In this document: piece after piece, positions 25,831 to 38,804 of the stretch
Position numbering within the stretch: the first letter of the stretch is position 1
Layout: every line of letters begins with the position of its first letter
Assembly: GCF_034059295.1 (NCBI RefSeq)
Contig: NZ_CP139141.1
Location: 1,843,001 to 1,907,000, forward strand
Direction: 5' to 3'
DNA length: 64,000 nt
Origin: Pseudomonas sp. HR96
Lineage (GTDB): Bacteria; Pseudomonadota; Gammaproteobacteria; Pseudomonadales; Pseudomonadaceae
Made by a program: the position numbers and the translations under genes
Notes under the pieces: model-generated
Databases searched by the model: none
Told to the model about the DNA's origin: nothing
Seen by the model: only the letters and a program-made list of their open reading frames with translations

Positions 25831-26532
25831 ATGAAAAAAACCTCCAGCGACGTTTCGCCCAGTGCAGTGGTCGATCCCCAGTGGGCCCAGCGGGTCGCCG
25901 ACAATGGCTGGCTGTGGAACCCCGCCCCAGCGCGCAGCGACGGCAGCGAGCCGCCTTGCCTGATCCTCTCCCATGGTGCCGGAGCGCCGATGGACAGCCC
26001 CTTCATGCAGCGCATGGCGCAGTTGCTGGCGGCAGGCGGCGTGAGTGTACTGCGCTTCGAGTTCCCGTACATGGCGCTGCGCCGAGCCCAGGGTGGCAGG
26101 CGACCGCCTGACCGTCAGCCGGTGTTGCTGGAGAGCTGGCGCCAGGTGTACAGCCTGGTGCGCCCACTGGTGGGCGGCAGGCTGGCGATCGGCGGCAAGT
26201 CGATGGGCGGGCGTATGGCCAGCCTGGTGGCCGACGAGCTGGGCGCCGATGCCCTGGTGTGCCTGGGCTACCCCTTCTACGCCGCCGGCAAGCCGGAAAA
26301 GCCGCGAGTCGAGCACCTGGCCGAGCTGGCGACGCCCACCGTGATCGTGCAGGGCGAGCGTGACGCCTTGGGCAACAGCGCAGCGGTCGGCGAGTACCTG
26401 TTGAGCGAGCAGATCGAGCTGTTCTGGCTGGCGGCCGCCGATCACGATCTCAAACCGCTCAAGAGCAGCGGTCATACCCATGACGATCATCTGCAGACGG
26501 CGGCCGACCGGGTCAGCGCGTTCCTCGCCTGA
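25831..26532 (+). CDS. alpha/beta hydrolase of the dienelactone-hydrolase-like type
   Basis: 233 residues. An oxyanion-loop region (LILSHGAGAPMDSPFMQRMA), a nucleophile elbow G-K-S-M-G-G in LAIGGKSMGGRMASLVADEL, and a late Asp/His pair (GERDALG and AAADHDLKP). This is the pattern of the PF20408-type hydrolases in proteobacteria. Substrate unknown. It is divergent from ccoN and precedes the autotransporters. Confidence 0.8.
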   Translation: MKKTSSDVSPSAVVDPQWAQRVADNGWLWNPAPARSDGSEPPCLILSHGAGAPMDSPFMQRMAQLLAAGGVSVLRFEFPYMALRRAQGGRRPPDRQPVLLESWRQVYSLVRPLVGGRLAIGGKSMGGRMASLVADELGADALVCLGYPFYAAGKPEKPRVEHLAELATPTVIVQGERDALGNSAAVGEYLLSEQIELFWLAAADHDLKPLKSSGHTHDDHLQTAADRVSAFLA

Positions 26533-26584
26533 GAGGCCGGCGGGCGGCTGCCCACCTGTTAACGCCATGTAGTACAAGACTGAC

Positions 26585-26598
26585 GGAAAATTCCTACA
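26585..26598 (+). promoter_or_regulatory. GGAAAATTCCTACA motif upstream of autotransporter 1
   Basis: This element closely matches GGAAATTTCCTACA and AGAAATTTCCTACA upstream of the two toxin cassettes. It lies 94 bp before the autotransporter ATG at 26692 (63 bp in the cassettes). A shared regulator or shared promoter architecture is inferred. Confidence 0.4.
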
Positions 26599-26691
26599 GC
26601 CTACGCCCCGATCCCCTGATTTGCCTCCCTGCGGCAGGCGCGGATGATGCCCCGCGCGCCAATGCCCATCCGTGATCGAGGTAATCCCTGC

Positions 26692-29295
26692 ATGTCCATT
26701 CTTCGCCCCCGCCATGTCCCCGCCGCCCTCGCGCTCGCCATCAGCCAGGTGCTCTGGCTGGCCAGCCATGCCCACGCCCGAGACCAGCCGGTGCTGGCTG
26801 AAAACGGCGCCCGTGTCGATGCCCATGACCTGTTCATCGCCACCGTCGGCAACAACCAGATGGCCATCACGGCACGCAGCGGGGGGCAGGTGGACGCCCG
26901 CGACAATGATGTGGCGACCTCCGGCAATGCCTCGATGGGGGTGTACGTACACGACGCCGGCAGCCAGTTCACTTCGCAAGGGCGCTTGAACATCTTCTCC
27001 TCGGGCAACAACGCCTCGGCGGTGATGGTCGAGCAGCAAGGCACGGCCTCGATCGAAGTGCTGCAGGCGGTCACCACCGGCGATGGCTCCTACGGCCTGC
27101 ACGTGTTGAGCGGTGGGCAGGTCGATCTGCAGGGCGGCGCGATCACCACCTATGGTGGCACCAGCTACGGCTTGATGAGCCAAGGCGGCGGGTCTTCGAT
27201 CAGCGCGAGCAATCTGTCGGTCGAGACCTTCGGCGCACGCGCCACTGCCGTACACGTCAACGACAACTCCTCGACCCGCCTCACCGACGTTACGCTGGCC
27301 ACCGAGGGCGCGCAGGCGCGCGGTGTCTATGTGATCGGCCGTGACGCCGGCTTCGAGGCCGAGCGTCTGCAGGTCACCACCCGTGGCGACGGCGCCGCCG
27401 GGGTCTACGCGCTGGCCACCGATCGGACGCTGTCGCTGCGCGATTTCAGCATCACCACCCAGGGCGCCAACAGCCACGGGGTACAGATCGACCAGTCCCA
27501 CGCCCAGCTTGAAGGCGGGCGCATCCATGTCGAGAACGGCTACGGCCTGTGGGCCGGCGGCCGCGATGCCGCAGGGCAGGGGGCTTCCATCATTGGCCGC
27601 GACCTGACCATCAGCGGCAGTGGTGTGGCGGCGATCGTGGGCGCCCGGGTCAACCTGGCGCAAAGCAGCATCACCACCACGCGAGACGGCGCTGCGGCGC
27701 TGGTGGTCAGCCGCGATGGGCAGATCGACCTGGACGGCGTGCGGGTGCACACCGAGGGTGACGACGCGCCGGTGGCGCGCCTGGCCGGCGGCATCATCAA
27801 CGCGCGCAACACTTACCTGCGGGCCGACAATGGCCTGGCCTTGCACGCCACCACCGCTGACAACACCTTCAGCCTGGACAACGGCGAGCTGCACGGCAGT
27901 GTGCTGGTGGACGACGGCGCAACGCTCGACCTGACCTTGAACGGCTCGCTGCTCGACGGCCATGTCGAGAACCTCTCGAGCCTGCAGGTGCTGGCCGGCT
28001 CGCAGTGGAACATGGACGCCAGCAGTGACGTCGGCGCGCTGCACCTGGACGGCGGCCTGATCACCTTCGGCAACCCGCAGCAGTTCTATACCTTGACTGC
28101 CGGCGAGCTGACCGGCAACGGCATTTTCGAGCTGAGCCTAAACATGCAGGAGCGCATGATCGACTTCCTCGATATCACCGGGCAGGCCAGCGGTGACCAT
28201 CTGGTGCGAATCCAGAACAGCGGTGCGGAGCCCGAGCCCGACTTCGACCCCCTGCACGTGATACGTACCGGGGGCGGCGATGCGCACTTCGGCCTGCTCG
28301 GTGCCCGGGTCGATCTGGGGGCGTTTTCCTACGACCTGGAGCGTAGCGACGATGACTGGTTTCTCTCCAATCAACGCGGCGGCGTCAGCCCCTCGACCCG
28401 CACCGTGCAGGCGCTGTTCAACACCGCGCCGAGCATCTGGTACGGCGAGCTGAGCACCCTGCGCAGCCGCATGGGCGAGGTGCGCGGCAGCGGCCAGGGC
28501 GGGGCGTGGATGCGCAGCTATGGCAACCAGTACAACGTCGACACCGGTGGCGGCCTGGGTTATCGGCAGCGGCAGATGGGCCTGTCGCTGGGGGTCGATA
28601 CCGTCGCCCGCAGTGCCGACAGCCAGTGGCTGGTGGGGGTGCTCGGCGGTTACAGCCATTCGGACCTGAGCCTGTCGCGCGGTTCCAGCGGCCAGGTCGA
28701 CAGTTACTACCTGGGCGCCTACGGCACCTGGCTGGCCGACAGCGGCTGGTATGCCGACGCGCTGGTCAAGGCCAACCAGTTCCAGAACCAGGCCGACGTG
28801 CGCATGAGCGACGGCGCCCGCGCCCGCGGCGACTATGTCAGCCACGGTCTTGGCGCCTCGCTGGAGCTGGGCAGGCACATCAAGCTGGGCGAGGAGCTGT
28901 TCGTCGAGCCGTTCACCCAGTGGTCCGGCCTGCTGGTCGGTGGCCGCCAGTTCGAACTCGACAACGGCCTGCGTGCGCAGAACGCCAGCACCGGCTCGCT
29001 GCTCGGCAAGGCTGGCGCGACCCTGGGCCGTACCCATCAGCTGGCCCAGGGCGGCATCGTCCAGCCGTACCTGAAGGCGGCGCTGGCCCATGAGTTCGCC
29101 CGTGGCAACGGGGTCAAGGTCAACGGCCATCGCTTCAAGAACGACCTGGCAGGCAGCCGTGGCGAGCTGGGCGCCGGGGTGGCGGTGGCGATGTCGTCGA
29201 ACCTGCAGCTGCACGGGCATGTGGATTACATGGGCGGCGAGCAGATCGAGCAGCCGTGGGGGGTGAATGTGGGGATGCGCTATGCGTTCGATTGA
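26692..29295 (+). CDS. autotransporter with beta-helical passenger, copy 1
   Basis: 867 residues; start at 26692 with GAGGTAAT upstream. Signal peptide region AALALAISQVLWLASHAHAR. Residues about 30-560 form a pertactin-like repetitive passenger (GDGSYGLHVLSGGQVDLQGG, EGAQARGVYVIGRDAGFEAE) expected to fold as a right-handed beta-helix. Residues 562-867 are the outer-membrane barrel, starting RGGVSPSTRTVQALFNTAPS and ending GMRYAFD. The passenger is likely displayed or released as an adhesin or other surface factor. The last 306 residues are identical to those of the next gene. Confidence 0.88.
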   Translation: MSILRPRHVPAALALAISQVLWLASHAHARDQPVLAENGARVDAHDLFIATVGNNQMAITARSGGQVDARDNDVATSGNASMGVYVHDAGSQFTSQGRLNIFSSGNNASAVMVEQQGTASIEVLQAVTTGDGSYGLHVLSGGQVDLQGGAITTYGGTSYGLMSQGGGSSISASNLSVETFGARATAVHVNDNSSTRLTDVTLATEGAQARGVYVIGRDAGFEAERLQVTTRGDGAAGVYALATDRTLSLRDFSITTQGANSHGVQIDQSHAQLEGGRIHVENGYGLWAGGRDAAGQGASIIGRDLTISGSGVAAIVGARVNLAQSSITTTRDGAAALVVSRDGQIDLDGVRVHTEGDDAPVARLAGGIINARNTYLRADNGLALHATTADNTFSLDNGELHGSVLVDDGATLDLTLNGSLLDGHVENLSSLQVLAGSQWNMDASSDVGALHLDGGLITFGNPQQFYTLTAGELTGNGIFELSLNMQERMIDFLDITGQASGDHLVRIQNSGAEPEPDFDPLHVIRTGGGDAHFGLLGARVDLGAFSYDLERSDDDWFLSNQRGGVSPSTRTVQALFNTAPSIWYGELSTLRSRMGEVRGSGQGGAWMRSYGNQYNVDTGGGLGYRQRQMGLSLGVDTVARSADSQWLVGVLGGYSHSDLSLSRGSSGQVDSYYLGAYGTWLADSGWYADALVKANQFQNQADVRMSDGARARGDYVSHGLGASLELGRHIKLGEELFVEPFTQWSGLLVGGRQFELDNGLRAQNASTGSLLGKAGATLGRTHQLAQGGIVQPYLKAALAHEFARGNGVKVNGHRFKNDLAGSRGELGAGVAVAMSSNLQLHGHVDYMGGEQIEQPWGVNVGMRYAFD
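28375..29295 (+). repeat. 921-bp near-identical repeat, copy A (barrel domain)
   Basis: Aligned without gaps to 30776-31696 at a constant offset of 2401. Reading both copies I count seven base differences, all in third codon positions and all synonymous. Homology drops sharply upstream of this point. Confidence 0.95.
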
Positions 29296-29395
29296 TTCAG
29301 AACGAGCCTGATACCGGGTCGCCTGCATCGCGAGCAAGCTTGGCTCTGCCCAGGCCGATGGCAAATCGGCCTTTCGCCCTCTCAAGGATATGCAT

Positions 29396-31696
29396 ATGAC
29401 CTCGTTCCGACCGCTCAGCTTGCCGCCGCTGCTCTGGGCGCCTCTACTGATGCTCTCATGGACCACGGCATTGGCCGCTGACGACGATCACCTGGTGGTC
29501 GGGACCGGTGAGCGTGTCGAGGCCAATGACCGGGTCATCGATACCACTGGCGCCGGGATCGATGCCGTTCTGGTGCAGGCGGGGGGGCAGCTGCACACGC
29601 ACAACCTGAGCCTGTCGACCTGGGGCGCGCAGGCGCGTGGAATCCGCCTGCAGCACCCCGGTAGCACCTTGGTGGCCAGCGGAAGGCTGGAGATCACCAC
29701 CTGGTATGACGCCGGCCACGGCGTCTGGGCCAGCGAATCGGCCCAGGCCCGGATCGAACAGGCCGCCATCCAGACCCATGGCGACCAGGCTCACGGGGTC
29801 TACCTCAGGACAGCGGAAGCGACCTTGGGCGGTGGCAGCATTCATACCCGAGGCGCGCAAAGCCATGGGTTTTATGCCCGCGACCAGTCACAGCTGAGCG
29901 CCAGCAACCTGCAGATCGTTACCGAGGGCGAACGGGCGCATGGCGTGGTCATCAAGGACAGCAGGGCAGCGCTCGAGCAGACCCATGTTCACGCCCAGGG
30001 CCAGGAGGCCAGCGCCGTCTCCATGGATGGCGCAAGCCTTGACGTGCAGGGCGGTTCGTTGCAGTCGCAGTCGGGCCCGGCGGTGCGCATCGCCGGCGTC
30101 GGCAACCAGCTCAGCATTGGCGGCGCCTATGTGGCGAGTGCTCAAGGCGCTGTATTTCGGCTGGAGAACGGGACCCGCGCCACTGTTCAGGTCAACGACT
30201 CGACCCTGTCTGCTGCTGGTGGCACTGGCGAGATCCTCGACCTGGGAGAAAACGTGCAGCTGGACCTGGTGATCGACCGCAGCGTCGTCCACGGCAATCT
30301 CACGGTGGAGCAGGGCAGCGAGGTCAACGTTTCCTTGCGCAACGGCACCCGGCTGGAAGGGCAGCTGAGCGGGGTCGGCGAGCTCGAAGTGGAGGCTGGC
30401 GGTTATTGGCAGGTGGCGGGCAACAGCCAGATCGACCGACTGCTGATGTCCGGCGGGCAAATCAGCTTCGGCGACGTCGGGGCCTACCAACGCCTGGCAC
30501 TGGGCGAACTGAACGGCGAAGGCCTCTTCAACCTGCGACTGGATGCCAACCAGCGTCTGACGGATTTGCTCGACGTCAGTGGCCGAGCCGAGGGTCGTTA
30601 CCAGGTCAGGCTGCAGGCCAGTGGTGCCGAACCCGAGGCCGGCTTCGAGCCGCTGGAGGTGATTCGCACCGGCGGGGGTGACGCCGAGTTCAGCCTGGTC
30701 AACGGTCGGGTCGATCTCGGCGCATTTTCCTATGGTCTCGATCGCCAGGGCGACAGCTGGTACGTCTCGGCCGAGCGCGGCGGCGTCAGCCCCTCGACCC
30801 GCACCGTGCAGGCGCTGTTCAACACCGCGCCGAGCATCTGGTACGGCGAGCTGAGCACGCTGCGCAGCCGCATGGGCGAGGTACGCGGCAGTGGCCAGGG
30901 CGGGGCGTGGATGCGCAGCTATGGCAACCAGTACAACGTCGACACCGGTGGCGGCCTGGGTTATCGGCAGCGGCAGATGGGCCTGTCGCTGGGGGTCGAT
31001 ACCGTCGCTCGCAGTGCCGACAGCCAGTGGCTGGTGGGGGTGCTCGGCGGTTACAGCCATTCGGACCTGAGCCTGTCGCGCGGTTCCAGCGGCCAGGTCG
31101 ACAGTTACTACCTGGGCGCCTACGGCACCTGGCTGGCCGACAGCGGCTGGTATGCCGACGCGCTGGTCAAGGCCAACCAGTTCCAGAACCAGGCCGACGT
31201 GCGCATGAGCGACGGCGCCCGCGCCCGTGGCGACTATGTCAGCCACGGTCTTGGCGCCTCGCTGGAGCTGGGCAGGCACATCAAGCTGGGCGAGGAGCTG
31301 TTCGTCGAGCCGTTCACCCAGTGGTCCGGCCTGCTGGTCGGTGGCCGCCAGTTCGAACTCGACAACGGCCTGCGTGCGCAGAACGCCAGCACCGGCTCGC
31401 TGCTCGGCAAGGCTGGCGCGACCCTGGGCCGTACCCATCAGCTGGCCCAGGGCGGCATCGTCCAGCCGTACCTGAAGGCGGCGCTGGCCCATGAGTTCGC
31501 CCGTGGCAACGGGGTCAAGGTCAACGGCCATCGCTTCAAGAACGACCTGGCGGGCAGCCGTGGCGAGCTGGGCGCCGGGGTGGCGGTGGCGATGTCGTCG
31601 AACCTGCAGCTGCACGGGCATGTGGATTACATGGGCGGCGAGCAGATCGAGCAGCCGTGGGGGGTGAATGTGGGGATGCGCTATGCGTTTGATTGA
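29396..31696 (+). CDS. autotransporter with beta-helical passenger, copy 2
   Basis: 766 residues from the ATG at 29396, spaced seven bases from AAGGAT; the ATG at 29390 is too close to that site. Signal peptide LPPLLWAPLLMLSWTTALAA. The passenger (about 30-460) has the same repeat style (GDQAHGVYLRTAEATLGGGS, RGAQSHGFYARDQSQLSASN) but a different sequence and is about 100 residues shorter than in copy 1. Residues 461-766 are identical to the barrel of copy 1. It is 100 bp downstream of copy 1 and may be cotranscribed. Confidence 0.88.
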   Translation: MTSFRPLSLPPLLWAPLLMLSWTTALAADDDHLVVGTGERVEANDRVIDTTGAGIDAVLVQAGGQLHTHNLSLSTWGAQARGIRLQHPGSTLVASGRLEITTWYDAGHGVWASESAQARIEQAAIQTHGDQAHGVYLRTAEATLGGGSIHTRGAQSHGFYARDQSQLSASNLQIVTEGERAHGVVIKDSRAALEQTHVHAQGQEASAVSMDGASLDVQGGSLQSQSGPAVRIAGVGNQLSIGGAYVASAQGAVFRLENGTRATVQVNDSTLSAAGGTGEILDLGENVQLDLVIDRSVVHGNLTVEQGSEVNVSLRNGTRLEGQLSGVGELEVEAGGYWQVAGNSQIDRLLMSGGQISFGDVGAYQRLALGELNGEGLFNLRLDANQRLTDLLDVSGRAEGRYQVRLQASGAEPEAGFEPLEVIRTGGGDAEFSLVNGRVDLGAFSYGLDRQGDSWYVSAERGGVSPSTRTVQALFNTAPSIWYGELSTLRSRMGEVRGSGQGGAWMRSYGNQYNVDTGGGLGYRQRQMGLSLGVDTVARSADSQWLVGVLGGYSHSDLSLSRGSSGQVDSYYLGAYGTWLADSGWYADALVKANQFQNQADVRMSDGARARGDYVSHGLGASLELGRHIKLGEELFVEPFTQWSGLLVGGRQFELDNGLRAQNASTGSLLGKAGATLGRTHQLAQGGIVQPYLKAALAHEFARGNGVKVNGHRFKNDLAGSRGELGAGVAVAMSSNLQLHGHVDYMGGEQIEQPWGVNVGMRYAFD
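30776..31696 (+). repeat. 921-bp near-identical repeat, copy B (barrel domain)
   Basis: Partner of 28375-29295. Identity extends exactly to the stop codon and ends there; the downstream flanks differ. Confidence 0.95.
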
Positions 31697-31752
31697 GAGC
31701 CGCCAGATCAAACCGGCCTGGCGGCGAGAAGCCGCCGGGCCGAATGATCTGG

Positions 31753-33318
31753 CTACCGGTTGAACCGTTCTACCAACGAATACTGACTGTTGGCCGTACG
31801 GGTCAACTCCTCGCTCAACAGCGCCGAGCTCTGCGCCTGTTCGCTGGTGGCGTCGGCCAGGCTCGAGATGGTGCTGATGTTGCGGCTGATTTCCTCGGCC
31901 ACCGAGCTCTGCTGCTCGGTGGCGGCGGCGATCTGAGTGGCCATGTCGGTGATATGTGCGACGGCCTGGCTGATGCCCTGCAACGCCTCGTCGGCCTGCT
32001 GGACCCGCGCCACGCCTTCTTCGGCCTGGCGATGGCCGGCGTCCATGGTCTGCACTGCGGCCGTCGCGGTCTGCTGCAACTTGGCGATCAGGCCGTGGAT
32101 CTGCCCGGTGGATTCGGCAGTGCGCTGCGCCAGTTGGCGCACCTCGTCGGCCACCACGGCGAAGCCGCGGCCCATCTCGCCGGCCCGCGCCGCTTCGATG
32201 GCGGCGTTCAACGCCAGCAGGTTGGTCTGGTCGGCGATGCCCTTGATCACATCCACCACGCCGCCTATCTCGTCGCTGTCCTTGGCCAGCTGAGTCACGG
32301 TGCGCCCGGTGGCGCCGACCGAGTCGGACAGTTTCTGGATGGCCAGGCGGGTCTCGCCGGCGATGTCACGGCCCTGGCCGGTCAGGCGGTTGGCTTCCTG
32401 AGTCGCCTCGGCAGTGCGTTGCACATGACTGGCGACGTCCTGGGTGGTGGCGGCCATCTGGTTGATGGCGGTGGCCACCTGCTCGGTCTCCACGCGTTGG
32501 CGTTCCAGGCCCAGCGAGCTCTGGTGCGCCAGGCTGTCGGACTGCCGGGCCTGGTCAGTGAGGTGTTCGGCGGTGTCCTGCAGGCGCGTCAGGCAGGTTT
32601 TCAAGCGCGCTTCCTGGCTCAGCAGAGCCATTTCCAGGCGCGCCTGGGAGCCGCGGCTGTCGGTGTACATCTGGGCGATCAGAGCGTCGGAGGTGGTCTG
32701 GTCGGCCAGTTTGAGCAGGCGCTTGATGCCGCGTTGCTGCCAGCGCAGGCCGAGCAGGCCCAGTGGCACCGAAAGCACGGCGGCGAGGGCGAAGCCCCAG
32801 TGGGTGTTCAACCAGGCGCCGATGAGAAAGCCGATCTGGCTGATCAGAATGAACGGCAGCCAGTCGCGCAGCACCGGCAGCCAGCGGTCGCTGGTCGGAA
32901 TCGCCGATTTGCCTTGGTTGAGCCGCTGATACAGCGCCTGGGCGCGAGTGATCTGCTCGGCGCTAGGCTTGATGCGCACCGACTCGTAACCCACCACCTG
33001 GCGGTTCTCCAGGATCGGCGTGACATAGGCGTTGACCCAGTAGAAATCGCCGTTCTTGCAGCGGTTCTTGACGATGCCCATCCACGGCTCACCGCGCTTG
33101 AGGGTGGCCCACATGTGTTCGAACACGGCGACAGGCACGTCCGGGTGGCGCACGGTGTTGTGCGGGGCGTGGATCAATTCCTCCCGGGTGAACCCGCTGA
33201 TCTCGACGAAGGCATCGTTGCAATAGGTGATGGCGCCCTTGGTGTCGGTGGTGGAAATCAACCGCTGCTGCGCCGGGAAAGAGCGTTCGCGTTGGGTGAT
33301 GGGCTGGTTGTTACGCAT
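31753..33318 (-). CDS. aer: Aer-type PAS methyl-accepting chemotaxis receptor
   Basis: 521 residues from the ATG at 33318. An N-terminal PAS domain ([57 protein letters not shown] region) is followed by a membrane hairpin ([20 protein letters not shown] and the next segment). A HAMP-poor linker leads to a long signalling coiled coil with the conserved tip [20 protein letters not shown]. There is no periplasmic sensing domain, which matches Aer receptors that sense redox via FAD for energy taxis. Pseudomonads carry several Aer paralogs, so the symbol is approximate. Confidence 0.85.
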   Translation of the reverse strand: MRNNQPITQRERSFPAQQRLISTTDTKGAITYCNDAFVEISGFTREELIHAPHNTVRHPDVPVAVFEHMWATLKRGEPWMGIVKNRCKNGDFYWVNAYVTPILENRQVVGYESVRIKPSAEQITRAQALYQRLNQGKSAIPTSDRWLPVLRDWLPFILISQIGFLIGAWLNTHWGFALAAVLSVPLGLLGLRWQQRGIKRLLKLADQTTSDALIAQMYTDSRGSQARLEMALLSQEARLKTCLTRLQDTAEHLTDQARQSDSLAHQSSLGLERQRVETEQVATAINQMAATTQDVASHVQRTAEATQEANRLTGQGRDIAGETRLAIQKLSDSVGATGRTVTQLAKDSDEIGGVVDVIKGIADQTNLLALNAAIEAARAGEMGRGFAVVADEVRQLAQRTAESTGQIHGLIAKLQQTATAAVQTMDAGHRQAEEGVARVQQADEALQGISQAVAHITDMATQIAAATEQQSSVAEEISRNISTISSLADATSEQAQSSALLSEELTRTANSQYSLVERFNR

Positions 33319-33431
33319 GAGTATGATCCCGCAAGGCTTTGTGAGAGTGTCGGCCCCGATGCGAAGGAGTTGAGCAGCAAATGTCGGGTTTCGCGGGTTT
33401 GGTTGATCCAGGTCAATAAAAACCCGGTTTC

Positions 33432-34211
33432 TCAAAGCTTCAGCGGATAGCTGAACAGAGTGAAGTGCAGCAGATTCACGCAGAAGTGGCACAGCACTGC
33501 GCAGGCCAGCCCGCCTCGCTGCCAGGCGACGCCATAGCCAATGCCGGCCAGTGTCGCCAACGTGAACCAGGCCCAGCCGCCGCCCAGGTGCGCCAGGCCG
33601 AACAGCAGTGATGACAGCAGCACGGCCAGCAGTGCGCCATGGCGGTGTGGTTGCAGGCGCTTTTGCAGGAATGACAACAAGTACCCACGAAACAGCAGCT
33701 CCTCGGTCAAGCTCACCAGCAGCAGGTTGTTGGCAACCCACAGCCCTCCCGCCTGCGGCCATTTCGGTGCCCAGGCCACGGCACCGATGAGCAAGGCCAG
33801 GCCGAACACCAGGGCCATGGTCAGGCTGGCAATCACTGGCGTCTGAGCTGCTACCGCGCGCCATGGCCTGGCAGCGATCACCCAGGGGCAGAACAGCAGC
33901 AACCAGAAGCCGATCAGAGGCTTGTCCAGATTGAGGTTCATGGAGAACGGCGGCGCGTCGGGACTCAGGGTGACTTGATCGATCACCAGGGCGTTATCGA
34001 AGCCAGGCAGGGCATGGAAGCCTAATGCCATACCTACGAGCACGAAGCCGGCATGGCCTATGGGCCGCACCCTGGCGTGTCGAGTCGCCAGGCCAAGCAG
34101 TACCAGCAAGACCAACACTGGCACGCTGGCCTTACCCAGATGGCCGTAGTGCCAGGCCATGGCATAGCCAAGGCTGAGAAGAACAAGGGCGATCCCACGC
34201 CAATACTGCAT
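33432..34211 (-). CDS. CPBP family intramembrane metalloprotease
   Basis: 259 residues with about seven TM segments. The CPBP motifs are present: [17 protein letters not shown] (EExxxR), then [12 protein letters not shown] with a putative zinc His, and [11 protein letters not shown]. The family processes membrane substrates or acts in self-immunity; the local role is unknown. Confidence 0.82.
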   Translation of the reverse strand: MQYWRGIALVLLSLGYAMAWHYGHLGKASVPVLVLLVLLGLATRHARVRPIGHAGFVLVGMALGFHALPGFDNALVIDQVTLSPDAPPFSMNLNLDKPLIGFWLLLFCPWVIAARPWRAVAAQTPVIASLTMALVFGLALLIGAVAWAPKWPQAGGLWVANNLLLVSLTEELLFRGYLLSFLQKRLQPHRHGALLAVLLSSLLFGLAHLGGGWAWFTLATLAGIGYGVAWQRGGLACAVLCHFCVNLLHFTLFSYPLKL

Positions 34212-34335
34212 AACGGCATTCCCGAGCGATGGCGGCCCATGGCCTGGCTTCTATCCTGCAGCGAGGGTTGGCACGGGGAGAGAAAGAACCTTCCCGGGCC
34301 AGCCCTCGCTCAGACTGGAAGCCGAGGTTAACACC

Positions 34336-37077
<2,742 letters not shown>

Positions 37078-37209
37078 TGACCTTCTCCTTGCGCGGCCCG
37101 CACGGCACGGGCCTGTGGCTTCGGTTTATAAAAAGGACTGTCTGGCATGTCCGGGGTTCCGATTTCCTTTATCATGCGCCGATTTGCACGGCCTGCCTGT
37201 GAGCGTTAG

Positions 37210-38274
37210 ATGAATACGTTGTTTATGCACTGCCGCCCCGGCTTCGAAGGCGAAGTCTGCTCGGAGATCGCCGACCACGCTGCCCGCCTGGGGGTGGCCG
37301 GCTACGCCCGCGCCAAGCCGCAGACCGCCTGCGCCGAATTCATCTGCCATGAGCCGGCGGGGCCGTTGCGGTTGATGGAGCAGCTGCGTTTCGCCCAGTT
37401 GATCTTCCCGCGCCAGTGGGCCCGTGGCAGCCACGTCGAACTGCCGGAAACCGACCGCATCAGCGTGCTGCTGGCCCAGCTGCAGGACTATCCGCTGTTT
37501 GGCAGCGTCTGGCTGGAGGTGATGGACACCAACGATGGCAAGGAGCTGTCGAACTTCTGCAAGAAATTCGAAACGCCGCTGCGCAAGGCCCTCGAGAAGG
37601 CCGGCCGGCTGCAGGACAATCCGGCACTGCCGCGCCTGCTGCTGACCTTCAAGAGTGGTCGCGAGGTGTTCCTGGGCGTCGCCGAAGCCGACAATTCGGC
37701 GATGTGGCCCATGGGCATCCCGCGCCTGAAGTTCCCACGCGAGGCGCCGAGCCGCTCGACCCTCAAGCTGGAGGAAGCCTGGCACCATTTCATCCCGCGC
37801 GAGCAGTGGGATGAGCGCCTGTCCGGCGACATGACCGGCGTCGACCTGGGTGCCGCGCCCGGCGGCTGGACCTACCAACTGGTGCGCCGCGGCATGCTGG
37901 TGACCGCCATCGACAACGGCCCGATGGCCGAGAGCCTGATGGAAACCGGGCTGGTCCAGCACCTGATGGCCGACGGCTTTACCTACAAGCCCAAGCAGCC
38001 AGTGGACTGGATGGTCTGCGACATCGTCGAGAAGCCGGCGCGCAACGCCGCCCTGCTCGAGACCTGGCTGGGCGAGGGCCTGTGCCGCGAAGCGGTGGTC
38101 AACCTCAAGCTGCCGATGAAGCAGCGCTACGCCGAAGTGCAGCGCCTGCTCGAACGCATCGAGGAGGGCTTCGAGGCACGCGGCGTGAACGTGGCGATCG
38201 GCTGCAAGCAGCTGTACCACGACCGCGAGGAAGTGACCTGCCATCTGCGGCGGCTGGATATCAAGAAGCGCTGA
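37210..38274 (+). CDS. rlmM: 23S rRNA C2498 2'-O-ribose methyltransferase RlmM
   Basis: 354 residues. It begins [20 protein letters not shown] (THUMP-like N-terminus) and has the SAM-binding [20 protein letters not shown] and the catalytic-lysine regions of RrmJ-type methyltransferases ([20 protein letters not shown]). Modifies the peptidyl-transferase loop region of 23S rRNA. tusA follows 29 bp later. Confidence 0.95.
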   Translation: MNTLFMHCRPGFEGEVCSEIADHAARLGVAGYARAKPQTACAEFICHEPAGPLRLMEQLRFAQLIFPRQWARGSHVELPETDRISVLLAQLQDYPLFGSVWLEVMDTNDGKELSNFCKKFETPLRKALEKAGRLQDNPALPRLLLTFKSGREVFLGVAEADNSAMWPMGIPRLKFPREAPSRSTLKLEEAWHHFIPREQWDERLSGDMTGVDLGAAPGGWTYQLVRRGMLVTAIDNGPMAESLMETGLVQHLMADGFTYKPKQPVDWMVCDIVEKPARNAALLETWLGEGLCREAVVNLKLPMKQRYAEVQRLLERIEEGFEARGVNVAIGCKQLYHDREEVTCHLRRLDIKKR

Positions 38275-38303
38275 ATCTGTTTGAACGAGTGTCTGGAGCG
38301 AAC

Positions 38304-38558
38304 ATGAGCGAGATCAACCAAGCCACCCCGGTCGACGGCGTCCTTGACGCCACCGGCCTCAACTGCCCGGAACCGGTGATGATGTTGCACCAGCATATCC
38401 GCGACCTGACCCCCGGCGGCCTGTTGAAAGTCATAGCCACCGACCCGTCGACCGAGCGCGACATTCCCAAATTCTGCGTGTTTCTGGACCACGAGCTGGT
38501 GGGCAAGGCGGTAGAGGGCGGGACATATCTTTACTGGATTCGCAAGAAGGCGGGGTGA
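38304..38558 (+). CDS. tusA: sulfur-transfer protein TusA
   Basis: 84 residues. The persulfide-carrying Cys is C21 in [13 protein letters not shown], and the core ends in [20 protein letters not shown]. It relays sulfur for tRNA thiolation (mnm5s2U) and other cofactors. Its start is at 38304 after GGAGCG. Likely cotranscribed with rlmM. Confidence 0.95.
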   Translation: MSEINQATPVDGVLDATGLNCPEPVMMLHQHIRDLTPGGLLKVIATDPSTERDIPKFCVFLDHELVGKAVEGGTYLYWIRKKAG

Positions 38559-38610
38559 GCCGGTTGATACGCCTTGAGATTCGGTCATGGCTACCAACGG
38601 CCGCCCACGC

Positions 38611-38700
38611 GGCCTCTCGGGGGCTTTGCCCGCTCCCACGTCGAAGGCGCAACACCCCACGACGTGGGAGGGGCATGGCCCCGAGAGGCCGCCAGGCCGG
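38611..38700. repeat. BIME (inverted REP pair) between tusA and the MATE gene
   Basis: Left arm CCTCTCGGGGGCTTTGCCCG leading into CTCCCACGTCG, and right arm CGACGTGGGAGGGGCATGGC leading into CCCGAGAGGCC, are near-perfect reverse complements around a 16-bp spacer. Same family as 4613-4711 and 63029-63194. Confidence 0.8.
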
Positions 38701-38728
38701 TGTGATCTTCCGAGCGCCTGGCGAAATG

Positions 38729-38780
38729 TTCAATATGGCCACCACCGGCCGCGCGTGCGGCCGGTGGTGGCCATATTGAA
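38729..38780. repeat. perfect 24-bp-stem inverted repeat
   Basis: Positions 38729-38752 and 38757-38780 are exact reverse complements (24 of 24), with GCGT as the loop. The left arm reads TTCAATATGGCCACCACCGG plus CCGC. It lies 25 bp from the end of the MATE gene. It could act as a bidirectional transcription stop for tusA and the MATE gene, though no T-run follows. Confidence 0.85.
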
Positions 38781-38804
38781 ACCTCAAGCCATGCCCGCCG
38801 ACCA

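Noticed and set aside
25717..28044. A 775-codon leftward frame over the hydrolase and autotransporter 1
   Set aside because: Shadow of the real rightward genes; its Val/Gly/Ala-rich sequence has no domain.
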